Source: Zingiber officinale (Eukaryota; Streptophyta; Magnoliopsida; Zingiberales; Zingiberaceae). From it: a stretch of 64,000 nucleotides of DNA. The DNA lies in NCBI RefSeq assembly GCF_018446385.1, contig NC_055986.1, forward strand, positions 28,517,593-28,581,592. Direction: 5' to 3'. Position numbers and translations under genes: made by a program. The notes beneath the pieces are model-generated. The model was not told the origin of the DNA and did not search any database. It was given only the letters and a program-made list of their open reading frames with translations. Of this stretch, positions 36,871-47,600 are shown piece after piece; within the stretch, counting starts at the first letter, position 1; every line of letters starts with the position of its first letter.

Positions 36871-37588
36871 ATGCACGTATTTTACCTCGTGTTCTGATAA
36901 TCCCCCTTCATCGTAGCCCGCTTCTGAAGATCCTCCCCCTTCATCAATGCTCATCTTTGAACTGCTTTCATCTTCTTCTTAGTGGCTGACCAGCAGGGCT
37001 AGTCCCGCGTAGGCCTTGATCTCAGACTCAGAGGATAAAGATTCATCCCATGTTGCCTTTAAATTCTTGAGTTTCGATCTTGTTAGTCTTTTGCCCTTGT
37101 CTTTCTCCTTTTTTAGTTTGGGATAGTCGTCCTTGATGTGACCTTCTTATTGGCAATTGTAGCATCAAATTTTCCTTTTGCTCCGAAAGTCCTTTTTCGT
37201 ATACGACTTGAATTTATTAGATTTAATAAATCTATTAAATTTTCTTACCAGTAATGCCACTTCATCTACGTCGATGGATGCTTCGGAGTCTGAATCTGGT
37301 CCGCCCTTCTAGGCTTGCAGTGCTAGGTTCTGACTTGGTTCCTTTCTTTGTCCTACACACCGAGACTCATGTAATTCAAAAGTGGAAAAAAGATTTTCTA
37401 ATGTACTTACCTTGAGATCTTTGGAAATATAATAGAAGTCTACTATAGATGTCCATTTAGGTATTCTTGGGAATGTATTTAAGGCATACCTTAACTAATC
37501 TCGATTTGTTACTTGTTCTCCAAGATTCGTAAGTCCGATTATTAACTCCTTTAGCTTAGCGTGCAGTTGTGCTACTGACTCTCCTTCT
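36871..37588 (-). pseudogene. C-terminal part of Copia C gag
   Basis: Read right to left, it continues the capsid (ALNTFPRIPKWTSIVDFYYISKDL-type), then an acidic stretch, and a decayed zinc knuckle (CYNC, stop, EGHIKDDYP) at about 37150-37190. Next come lysine-rich and serine/glutamate-rich segments (SSSKMSIDEGGGSSE). Multiple stops. The N-terminal part is at 42148-41609, on the other side of insertion D. Confidence 0.75.
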
Positions 37589-38456
37589 TGTTGGTCCCTT
37601 TGGAGGCCGGCAAGAGGGGAGGGGTGAATTGCCCTACAAAATAAAACAAAAAAAACCCTTCTCGGATATTCAACTAATTTAAAAGAACTTGTAATTAAAA
37701 AAGGCAGAGACTAATTAAAACAGAAAATAGACACAGAGGAATTACTTGGTTTGCAATCAGAGGATTGCTAATCCAAGGCAAAGAAAACGCACTAATTGAT
37801 TCTCCTCTAGGCGGAGTAGCCTCTTACAGCGTTTGAAAGCACAGAAAGAAATAACACAAATGAAAGCACTGGATTACAAGTAGTTGTTCTGAATTGATGA
37901 TTGCTTCTGGACCAAGGCTATATTTATAGCCTTGGTCGGGGCGCCTGGAAGGGTTCCGGGCGCCCTGGGAGGATAAAACTTTATCCCCCAACGTTCAAAT
38001 CGAGTTTGACTCGATCTTGTCAAAAACCTCATTCCAAGCGCCCCGGATGGTTCCGGGCGCCCCGGACCCCAAAAGTCAACTCTAGTTGACTTTTTCCGTC
38101 TGGTCGCTCCGCTTCGGTTCAGCTCGTCTCAGTCCGGGTCTTCTATTCCGGCTCCACTAGCTTGGGTGATCTCGGCCATCCGGAATAGGGCTCACCCGAA
38201 CCCATGTTCCGGCCTTCTCCTCGAGCAGCCTTCCTTCCCGGTTTCTCGTCCCTCGAGCGTTCTTCCGCGGACACCTCGTCCCTCGGACGACTCTCTCCCG
38301 TGCCGTCCTTCTCGCTAGCCGCGTCTTCCGCTCGACTTCCTGTGTTCCTAAGTTCCTGCACACTTAGACACAAGGGTTAAACAACGCAGGACCTAGCTTA
38401 ACTTGTTTGATCACATCAAAACACCTCGGGGTTCCAACAATCTCCCCCTTTTTGAT
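37589..38456 (-). repeat. 3' LTR and PPT of Copia D
   Basis: TGTTGG..CCAACA, 851 bp. Compared with the 5' LTR it has two instead of four copies of a 19-bp GGGCGCCCC-centred unit (38030-38070) and lacks about 45 bp near 38260. PPT on the minus strand reads CATCAAAAAGGGGGAGAT. Confidence 0.9.
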
Positions 38457-39162
38457 GTGAGCAACCCAAGTTAAGCTAGGGAAAAACAGATGCAATAAAA
38501 ATAATTTATTTGCAATTAAGTCCAAAGATATTTCATAAAAAAGTTTATATACCTCCCCCTAGACTTAACATTCTTCTCCCCCTTTGATCACATTAAAAAT
38601 AGGGGTTCTTTAAACAAGTCTAAGGTAAAAAAAAATTTTAAGTGAATTTTCATAAAACTTTCTAAGGCAATTAATATTAATTTCTAAGGCAATGTTTCAA
38701 AAGAGAATATTTAGTTAAAAAAAATTCTAAGTCAATATTCAGAATATCTTTTATCTAGTTTCATAAAAGATTTCTAAGGCAATTTTCAAAGGAAAATGTC
38801 TAAGACAATATTCATAGAAAAATTTCTAAGTTAATTAAAAAATATCTAAGTCAATAATTTTCAGAAATTTTCTAAGTCAATTAAAAAAATTTATTTTTTT
38901 TAAAAAAATTATTATTATTTTTTTTTAAAATTAATTTTAAATATTTTCTAACACAAATTGAATAACTCTTTTAAAGCATTAGGTAAATTAAATTAATGCC
39001 TTTTCAGTTAGTCAATTAAACTTTTCATTTCGATACTTGGCTTCCAGGTCGTGGCGAGGCACTAGGCCTTCTTGGTTATTGGAGCAACAACCACTTCCTT
39101 AGACAAAGCCTCATAATGAAATTAGTCGTTTAATTTCCTTGCTGAAAATGCTAAGTCTAATT
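38457..39162 (-). other. Non-coding 3' interior of Copia D
   Basis: About 700 bp between the gag stop and the PPT. It is AT-rich and consists largely of decayed repeats of TTTCTAAGTCAATTTTCA. No coding potential. Confidence 0.65.
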
Positions 39163-40618
39163 TTAAATTAAACAGGTTTTTGGAACCCAGTAGAGGTTCC
39201 TACCTACAGGGTTAACCAAGTATTTCCTAGGTACATAGATTTTTGATATATTTCTAATTTGACTTTGATGAAATCTATAGTACCAATTTAAACCTCTATA
39301 ATTTCTAAAAGTAGAAATATTTGAACTGTTATATTTTTTCAATCTTTCTATTTCTTCTTTTAGTTTTTCATTTTCAATTTTCAATTTATCAAAACCCTCT
39401 ATAAGACATGATTTTGCTAATATTCTTTTTGTTTCCAAAATTTCATTTTTTAATTTGATATTTGATATTTTCATTTTCTAATTTATACATGGATTTAGTC
39501 ATTGCCTTAATGCCAGAATAAAGTTGATCAGGGGGTAAGAGGCATACCTCACTTACCATATCAGATTTGAAGCCTGAATCTCCCCCTGCTTCGCTGCCTT
39601 CATCTGAGGTCGCTCCCCCTTCATCGATGCTAGGTTCTGATGAGCTTTGCCCTTCGTAACTTGCCATCAGCGCTATCCCAGCATATTCTTGAGGTTCTGA
39701 TTCAGATGAAGAAGTGTCGTCCCAAGTTGCTTTTAGGTTGTGTTTCTTGGGTGTCTTCATTTTGACCTTCTTAAATTCTGGGCAGTCTTCCCTTAGGTGT
39801 CCCTCCTTCTGACACTGGTAGCACCGCACCTTTCTTCTATCTTTTTGATTCTTTTTATTATGCATTTTAAATTTATTAGATCTAAAAAACTTTTTAAAGT
39901 TTCTTACCATGTACGCTTCTTGATCGTCTTCGGAGTCTGACTCGGGTTCATCCTTATTGGTTGCGTTCAGCGCCATAGTCTGGGTTGTGTCCTTTGATAT
40001 CTCTGCACATCTAGTTTCGTGTAATTCAAGGGTAGAAAACAACTCTTCTAAATTACTTACCTCTAGGTCTTTTGAAATGTAGTAGGCATCGACGATTGAT
40101 GTCCATTCCGGAGTTCTTGGAAACGCATTGAGCGCGTAGCGTATAGTGTCCCGGTTTTTTACCGTTTCACCAAGATTTTCGAGACCAGTAACTAGTTCTT
40201 TTACCTTTGCATGTAGACCAGCTACTTTCTCACCTTTCTCCAGACGGATGTTCATTAATTTGTTACGGAGGATGTCCCTTTTAGCGAGCTTTGCTTCGGA
40301 CGTGCCTTCGTGGAGTTCCAGGAACTTCTCCCAGAGTTCTTTAGCGGATAAATAGTTTCCGATGCGGTTGACCTCTTGAGGTGGTAATACGCTCAGCAGG
40401 TGATGTTCCGCACGGCTGTTTGCTACCGACTCATTCTGCTCCTTCTTTGTTCAATCGCTCTCTTCTTTTTCTTTTCCATCTTTATCTATTGGAGCTACAA
40501 AACCATATTTCATAATAAACCGAATTTCAAAATCTGTTTTTAGAAATACCTCCATACGTCGCTTCCAATCTGCGAAGTTCCCCTCGAATTTTGGTGGGAC
40601 GATGCTTGGTCCGTCCAT
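39163..40618 (-). pseudogene. gag of Copia D (one stop, one frameshift)
   Basis: The ATG at 40618 lies 57 bp inside the 5' LTR and starts MDGPSIVPPKFEGNFADWKRR. A single TGA at 40453-40451 replaces a tryptophan (expected W in SDWTKKEQ). From there 270 codons are open: ELWEKFLELHEGTSEAKLAK, LHAKVKELVTGLENLG, RYALNAFPRTPEWTSIVD, YYISKDLEVSNLEELFS, and a zinc knuckle CYQCQKEGHLREDC at about 39790-39830. A frameshift in an A-run near 39445 leads to the coiled-coil end and the terminal YLVNPVGRNLYWVPK motif. Two lesions only, so it died recently or is expressed from a sister copy. Confidence 0.88.
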
Positions 40619-40662
40619 CTTGTTGCTTCGATCGGCGGTTAGTCCTCCTGAAGCGCGCCTTG

Positions 40663-41608
40663 CTCTGATACCACTTGTTGGTCCCTTTGGAGGCCGGCAA
40701 GAGGGGAGGGGTGAATTGCCCTACAAAATAAAACAAAAAAAACCCTTCTCGGATATTCAACTAATTTAAAAGAACTTGTAATTTAAAAAGGCAGAGACTA
40801 ATTAAAACAGAAAATAGACACAGAGGAATTACTTGGTTTGCAATCAGAGGATTGCTAATCCAAAGCAAAGAAAGCGCACTAATTGATTCTCCTCTGGGCG
40901 GAGTAGCCTCTTACAGCGTTTGAAAGCACAGAAAGAAATAACACAAATGAAAGCACTGGATTACAAGTAGTTGTTCTGAATTGATGATTGCTTCTGGACC
41001 AAGGCTATATTTATAGCCTTGGTCGGGGCGCCTGGAAGGGTTCCGGGCGCCCTGGGGGGATAAAACTTTATCCCCCAACGTTCAGATCGAGTTTGACTCG
41101 ATCTGGTCAAAAACCTCATTCCGGGCGCCCCGGATGGTTCCGGGCGCCCCGGATGGGTCCGGGCGCCCCGGATGGTTCCGGGCGCCCCGGACCCCAAAAG
41201 TCAACTCTGGTTGACTTTTTCCGTCTGGTCGCTCCGCTTCGGTTCAGCTCGTCTCGGTCCGAGTCTTCTGTTCCGGCTCCACTAGCTTGGGTGATCTCGG
41301 CCATCCGGAATAGGGCTCACCCGAACCCATGTTCCGGCCTTCTCCTCGAGCAGCCTTCCTTCCCGGTTTCTCGTCCCTCGAACGCCGTGCACGTTCTTCT
41401 CGTCCACCGGTGTACTCTTCCGCGGACACCTCGTCCCTCGGACGCACCAAGCCCGTCGGCTCTCTCCCGTGCCGTCCTTCTCGCTAGCCGCGTCTTTCGC
41501 TCAACTTCCTGTGTTCCTAAGTTCCTGCACACTTAGACACAAGGGTTAAACAACGCAGGACCTAGCTTAACTTGTTTGATCACATCAAAACACCTCGGGG
41601 TTCCAACA
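40663..41608 (-). repeat. 5' LTR and primer-binding site of Copia D
   Basis: LTR 40676-41608. On the minus strand a TATA region lies in the palindrome GGCTATAAATATAGCC (41003-41018). Four tandem copies of a 19-bp unit containing GGGCGCCCC follow upstream of it (about 41120-41200). The PBS (minus AGTGGTATCAGAGC) touches the LTR. Confidence 0.9.
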
Positions 41609-42207
41609 CTTCTTTCATCCGGAGGTTGCTGATTTGGTTCTGGAGCAGGTCCTGTCTCACGAGCTTTACTTCAGGTATTTCTTCATGTAGCTCTAAGAAC
41701 TTCTCCCAAATATCCTTTGCTAATTTATAGGCACCGATTCTACTGACTTCCTGAGGAGGTAGCACGCTCATCAAATGGAATTCGACTCGTCCGTTAGCTA
41801 TGAAGTCCGCTTATTCTTTCTTTGCCCATGAATGCTTCTCTTTCTCAGCTCTTGTTGGTTCGTGGGGGCTACAAAGTCATATTTCATAATTAAGAGAATT
41901 TTAAAATATGTTTTAAAAAAAGAGCAATGATATGCTCAAGAAAAAGCTCAAGGATAGACACATAAATTCATGGCCCACCATTTCACTTTTTGTGAGCCCT
42001 ATGAATTTATGTGTCTATCCTTGAGTTTTTCATTGAGATTTTTTCCTTGAGCATATCATTTTTCTTTAAAAAAAAATACCTCCATCCGACATTTCCATTG
42101 CGGGAAGTCTCCCTTTAACTTCGGCAAATAAATCCTCGGTCCGGTCATCGTCTTTGTACTTCAGTCAGTGGTTAGTTCTTCTGAAGTAGTTGGGCTCTGA
42201 TACCACT
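41609..42207 (-). pseudogene. N-terminal part of Copia C gag
   Basis: The ATG at 42148 begins MTGPRIYLPKLKGDFPQWKC, then RMEVF; it is split by a foldback MITE (41922-42064) and resumes with FKILLIMKYDFVAP. Bases 41774-41609 encode LPPQEVSRIGAYKLAKDIWE and FLELHEEIPEVKLVRQDLLQ, where element D interrupts. It belongs with 37588-36871. Confidence 0.8.
41922..42064. mobile_element. Foldback MITE, Mutator-like
   Basis: 143 bp whose two halves are nearly perfect inverted repeats: GAGCAATGATATGCTCAAG at the left and GAAAAATGATATGCTCAAG as the reverse complement of the right. A second stretch, CTCAAGGATAGACACATAA, is also shared. The flanks TTTAAAAAAA (41912-41921 and 42065-42074) fit a 9-10 bp target duplication, as for Mutator-like elements. 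It interrupts the reading frame of Copia C gag. Confidence 0.75.
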
Positions 42208-43091
42208 TGTTGGTACAGCGGGGTCGACAAGAGGGGGTAAATTATTTACCAGAAAAAAATAACCCCTTCTCGTTCTTTTGATTTGATTAGTAGCACAATA
42301 AAAATAACAATAATAAAAGAAATAACAACTTAAAAAAGAGTAGATAAAAAGTCAGAGTTTTACTTGGTTATAACATAGGTGGTTGTTAATCCAAGACGTT
42401 GAAAAAGCACTAGAAGATCTCTTTCGTTGAAGGCGGAGAAACCTTTTATATATGTGGCAACTCAAGAATTCTAGGAAAGTTAATACAGAAGTTCTTAATT
42501 ATTCCCTAAGTCCAGGGGCCTTTTTATAGCCCTTGGAAAACTCTATCCGCAGCTTGAAGGCGCCTCCAATGAGGTCCAAGGCGTCTTTCATTGGATAAAT
42601 TTTATCTGCTGCAGATAAAACTCTATCCGTGACTAACAACTATTGGAAGGTGTCTTCAAAGGCTGGAAGGCGCATTCGTATTGTTCATCGAAGGCGCCTT
42701 CTAGCCATGGAAGGCACCTTCCATACAGCAGATCAGCTCCTTTGTTGATCTCTTCGTATGGGTGATGCTCCGGCTAATCAGAGTTGAGCTCACCCGAATC
42801 CAACTCCGACCTTCTCCTCGAGCAGCTTTCCTCCCTGGCTTCTCGTCCTTTGGACCGCCGCGCGCGTTCTTCTTGTCTGCCGTCGTACTCTTCCGCAGCA
42901 TCTCGTCCTTCGGATGCACTGAGACCGTCAACTCTCTTCCCGTGTCATCCTTCTCGCTAGTTGCGTCTTCGGCTCGACTTCTTATGTTCATAAGCTCCTG
43001 CACACTTAGACATAAAGATCAAATATAACAAAATCTAACTGATCAATCTAAACTTAGTTGACTATATTAAAACTACCCAAAAATGCTAACA
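42195..43091 (-). repeat. 5' LTR and primer-binding site of Copia C
   Basis: LTR 42208-43091 (884 bp), ends TG/CA. TATAAAAAGG on the minus strand at 42521-42530. Upstream of it (42550-42730) are repeated AAGGCGCCTTC-type palindromes. PBS on the minus strand: AGTGGTATCAGAGC, the initiator-Met type. Confidence 0.88.
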
Positions 43092-44652
43092 CATTCTTCG
43101 TTCATAGGTAGGAACATTCATCATCATCCTTTGATTTATAAAAGAATATATTAATGAGTGCGAGTTTTGGCAAATATGCAATCTGTGTTTAATATACATT
43201 GCTTGGCATTTTAATCTTCGAAGAAATAAATATCTCTGCATTTATAAATTAATGGGGAAACATGTTTGTCAGATTATATATTTTTTTCCTTTCACACAAA
43301 GTGTGAAAGGCTTAATAATTCATTATTAATTAAGGGATGAACAACTTTATCTATGGATTTGATTTTTTTTTTATCTTAACCATCAGGGCCTTTTAGGGTT
43401 TATATGCTATTATAACCCTAAATTTGATTTTGATCATACAACCCCAACTCTCCAACGCTTGTAAAATTTGATAATATCTAATGGGACCTTATAAAAGACT
43501 ATAAAGTATTAATATACACAATTGTATAAAAAAAATAAAACATTTATATATATTAAAGTTGGTCGACCCAATCTCGGGCCTAGGTTGGGATTGGCATAGG
43601 CTCGATTTTTCCAAAACATCATGATGCACAAGACTTCATAATGATTTCAAAGGAGAAGTAATTTACGAGGAAAACATACTACAAGACTATTTGGAATAAG
43701 TAATATCAACTTTTAATTTGTATATCATATATAGTTGAAGAAAATACTTTCGTTTAATGGCCTAAATTCAACACAAATTGACAAAGAAAAGTGTTTTTTT
43801 TTTGTTAATGCAAATATATTTAACCTCCTGCCTTTACTTTGATATCCAAGAACGTTCCAGTGACTGCTTAATTACTTTACTCTTTTTTTGTATATATGAA
43901 CAATTCTGAATTGGATTAGTTTCCATGTGATCAATCTCTAAATTACTAAACTGCTGCTAAACCCTATTTAATCTTTGTTCCTTTCTAACGCTAGTTAAAT
44001 CTTTTACAGACCTTAGTTAGTTAACCAGTACATTAATTATTAACCATAGCGAATGTAGTTAAAAAAATATTTGCCTATTGATGTCAACCAAACAGGCCAT
44101 AGTTGACCTACCCCTTACAAGAAGGTTTGCCTCTTAAAATGCGTCATCCTGGTTAAACTTTTGGAATGGTTACAATTGAAGGCGACAAAAAAATAATAAT
44201 AAAATGACACTAAACAAATACTATCTAGCCACAAAAGTATCCTCTATCTCTATGTATATTTTGACCACCTATCATATATAGCAAAGATCATTGATGACCA
44301 ATACAAGCAAAATTTTCATTCTAATCATAGCAGAGGTCATCCACACAACATACATCAAAACACACTCAACAAAGGTTAAATGTCATTCAAATCAGTTCAA
44401 ATGAGAAAAAATTAGTAACCTGATGAGATCTTTGATGGATTGAATTGGGAATTGGTCAGACACATAACATAAAGCACACTTAGAAATTAGCAAAGGTGCA
44501 TCGTGCACCAAAGTTCTCAGAAACATGACCAGCCAGTGAGAATCATATGCCAAAACAGTATGATAAGGAAACTTAGGATCTTTAGAATCTGAGCCAACAG
44601 ATCTTATCTGCTAGGATGACATACTACAATTTTTGAGGGATGAGGGAGCTTT
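43092..44652. other. Intergenic DNA downstream of FEN1
   Basis: AT-rich, 1.56 kb between element C and the FEN1 stop codon. I see no ORF above background and no mobile element with clear ends. The FEN1 3' UTR and poly(A) site must lie near 44400-44652, but no unique signal can be chosen by eye. Confidence 0.5.
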
Positions 44653-47600
44653 TTATCTTTTCTTCTTTGCAGTTCCAGCTTTAGAGTTCTTGTTGGTAGA
44701 AGTTTCTTTTGAAGCTTTGTCACTCTCCTGATAAATATTGCAAGTGCCAGAATTGAAAGTACAGAATAATCTTTTTATAATGTCATTTGTATAATTAAAG
44801 AACCACTAATTGATAGCAAAACACAAACCTAGAATGTGATGAGGTTTTTTTGGGGAAAAAAATAAAGGAAAACATGCACACACAAAAGGTGCCAACAGAA
44901 GCATACCTTTCTTTTGGTGGGGGCGGATGCATTTATAACAGGTTTAAAAAAGGACTCCAACCTGGAAAAAAATTAAAATCAAAATGACTACATTGATCAT
45001 AAGCAACACCAAAGTTCAGACAAGATAGAAAAGAATTCCTACCGGCCCTGGGAAGATTTGTTCTTGGCCGATTTAATTTTTTCTATTGCCTAGAAAATTT
45101 TAGGAGGTGAGATTAGCAAACAGTTTAATATGGGGACTTACACAATCAACTATTAACGAAGACTAAATCACTATGAAGAGGACAAATACCTTAGCAACTC
45201 GATCACTGTTGAATCCATTTTCATTCACCAGAAAGTTCTGAATACCCTGATAAGAGAGAGGAATAATGTGTAAAAAAGCCTAATGGACTTATTAGCACCT
45301 AATTAATTTTCATTACTACCTCCTCGTCTGGAGGTATCCACTTTAGTTCTGGAACGTCCATGATCACATTTGGTTCTTTGAACAAGCGTCGAGCTTCTTG
45401 ATAAGGCCACTCTTCAGGAATTTGATATCTATAATTATACCAAGTTTTATAAGAGAAACCACAAGGACCACATCAGAATCCTGATGGATCTTAATTTTCA
45501 CAACACCACAACAATTGAAGGTGATGCAACTAAATCTTGCATGAGTGAACGTGGAAATTGGAGCACCTTTCTTTGTTTATGTTCTCCAAGATATTCTCTA
45601 TGCAATTATGCTGACGGATGAGCTTCAAAGCTGTTTGTCCTCCAATGCCTGACAGAGTCATTCGTTTAGCAACAATGCATAGGAAGTTACAAAAGAAAAT
45701 AATAAAAAAAGCTGCTATGTATATTATGTACATAGTAAAAAGAATACATATTCTAGGGAGAAGAAATAAAAATGCAATGAATGTCTTACGCACATAAATA
45801 TGAGTTTTGGAAATATAGAGCATATCAAAAATGCAAAAAGAACCTAAAGCAGAAAATGCAACCATAGAAAGGTAAGCAACATTATTTTGTTTTTGTTGAC
45901 ACAAAACTTCTAGATGCAGAAATCATGAAAAAGGATGACTAGCATAGCTGAGGATGGTATCACACGATTTTAAGGAGTACAAATATGGCATAAAACTTGG
46001 TAAGAGAATAAAATTGCTTTTACAGAATGATGCAATTTTGATCATTAAACCCGAAAGAGTAGTAATGGATCAAAACTTTTTTTAGGAAGAATAATAAACA
46101 ATAAGAAGAGGAGTCTTGGCACAATGGTAAAGTTGTTACTTTATGACCAAAAAGTCCCAAGTTCAAATCCTGGAAACAGCTTCTTGCGAAAAGCAGAGCA
46201 AGACTGCATACAATGGATCCTTCCCCGGAACCCGCATAGTGGGTACTGGGCAGTCCTTTTTTTTTAATAATAAATAACGACATAAACAAATCAATAAAGG
46301 CAATGCCAATTAAATAGAAAGGTTGTGAAAACATTTTTGAAAATAGCATCATGTGTATAATTTATTTCATGGAACATCCAATGCAGAAACAGAGTTTTTA
46401 TTTCCTTCAACTAAACAGAATCAGTGATCAAACATTAAAAAAAAATCCAAAGCATGAAATAACTGTCCAAATCTGTGTTGGATATAGAAACTTGGATAAT
46501 GACACCCAAACAGTTGACACTAAGAGTAAACACTCAAACCCTATTCAGCACATGTACAAATTTGTAAAAATGGCCATGTCAGAAATTGCAATCATACTCA
46601 TGTTGAACGCTATATCAAGTCCAAGTAACATAGACATGGAAGAGCAATATAAACATGGAACAGTTGCAGCACTGACACCATATTCAACTACACAAGCATT
46701 AATGTAATAGAGATTTGAATGTACATTAGTTATCAAATTTCATAAACAGTGAACAAGTAGAATACTATACTTGTATGTTAAACTTGTTGAGTGTGCAATA
46801 TCTGATAAACGAGTTTACCTTTGATGCTATCACAATAATCACATCCAGAGAGGATGCACAAATCAATGAACTGATCCATAGTGAGTTCTAGTTCTTCAAG
46901 AACCTGAAAAGTAAGGATGAGAATAAATGCAGTAATTAAATTAGCAATAAGCAGAATAAATATACCTTTGAAACTTCAAATTCCATCACAGGGATTTTTT
47001 TGGAGCTAGGATCCATTAAGTGACGGAGAAACTTCGGCGCCCCAAAAGTTAAAGAATCCATGTCTTCTGAGGCAACCGCATACACCTAGAGATTAATAAG
47101 AAATATGTTTAGGATATTAAAGTTAAAAAAAACAAAATATAATATGTTACAATGCATCATTTTACTTTGTCACTTTTGCAAAGAGCTGCACATTGAGCTT
47201 CTGCTTCACAGGGTGCCTTTAGATCATAAAGATGAGTTAGCTACTAAAACAAGTGATAAAATACTTATATATTAAGCAACTGCATGCAGTTTTAGGAAAT
47301 GTTGGCATGAGAAAGCAAAACTGTGTCATTGTTAGTTCAAATTCTCGTGCAAGGATAAAGAATTGAACAAGTGAAAGTGGACTAGTTTACCTCAATAGTA
47401 GGCACACCCATTAGTCTTAAGAGACGTTTACAATCTTCATTATGTTGCTTGGTTACCTATGAAAAGACTCTACAGTAAGCTACTGGAATCAAATTATTCA
47501 AGAAGGTAATATGAAAGTTCTAAATATATTTAAAGAAACTCTATGTTACATATGAAGGAAATAGATAATCAGCATGCTAACTTCACGTCGATTGCATCAT

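Larger units (their letters stand above)
37589..41608 (-). mobile_element. Copia element 'D', gag-only, complete
   Basis: A 4020-bp minus-strand element inside the gag of C with a perfect CTTCT target duplication (37584-37588 and 41609-41613). 5' LTR 40676-41608 (933 bp), 3' LTR 37589-38439 (851 bp), PBS at 40663-40675 (AGTGGTATCAGAGC), PPT at 38440-38456. The only coding region is gag (40618-39163). Its layout (LTR, PBS, gag, PPT, LTR without pol) is that of a TR-GAG type non-autonomous element, which needs enzymes from an autonomous Copia. Confidence 0.92.
35157..43091 (-). mobile_element. Copia element 'C', gag-only, interrupted by D
   Basis: Minus-strand element. Its 5' LTR is 42208-43091 and its 3' LTR 35157-35868 (the last ~145 bp in element orientation are missing). 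Subtracting the inserted element D leaves about 2.3 kb of interior: a PBS (42195-42207, AGTGGTATCAGAGC), a degenerate gag, AT-rich non-coding DNA, and a PPT (35869-35885). There is no pol. It is older than D, which lies in its gag. Confidence 0.85.

Noticed and set aside
46109..46200. A tRNA gene
   Set aside because: A and B boxes are present, but no cloverleaf with a proper acceptor stem; the downstream body and T run identify a SINE.
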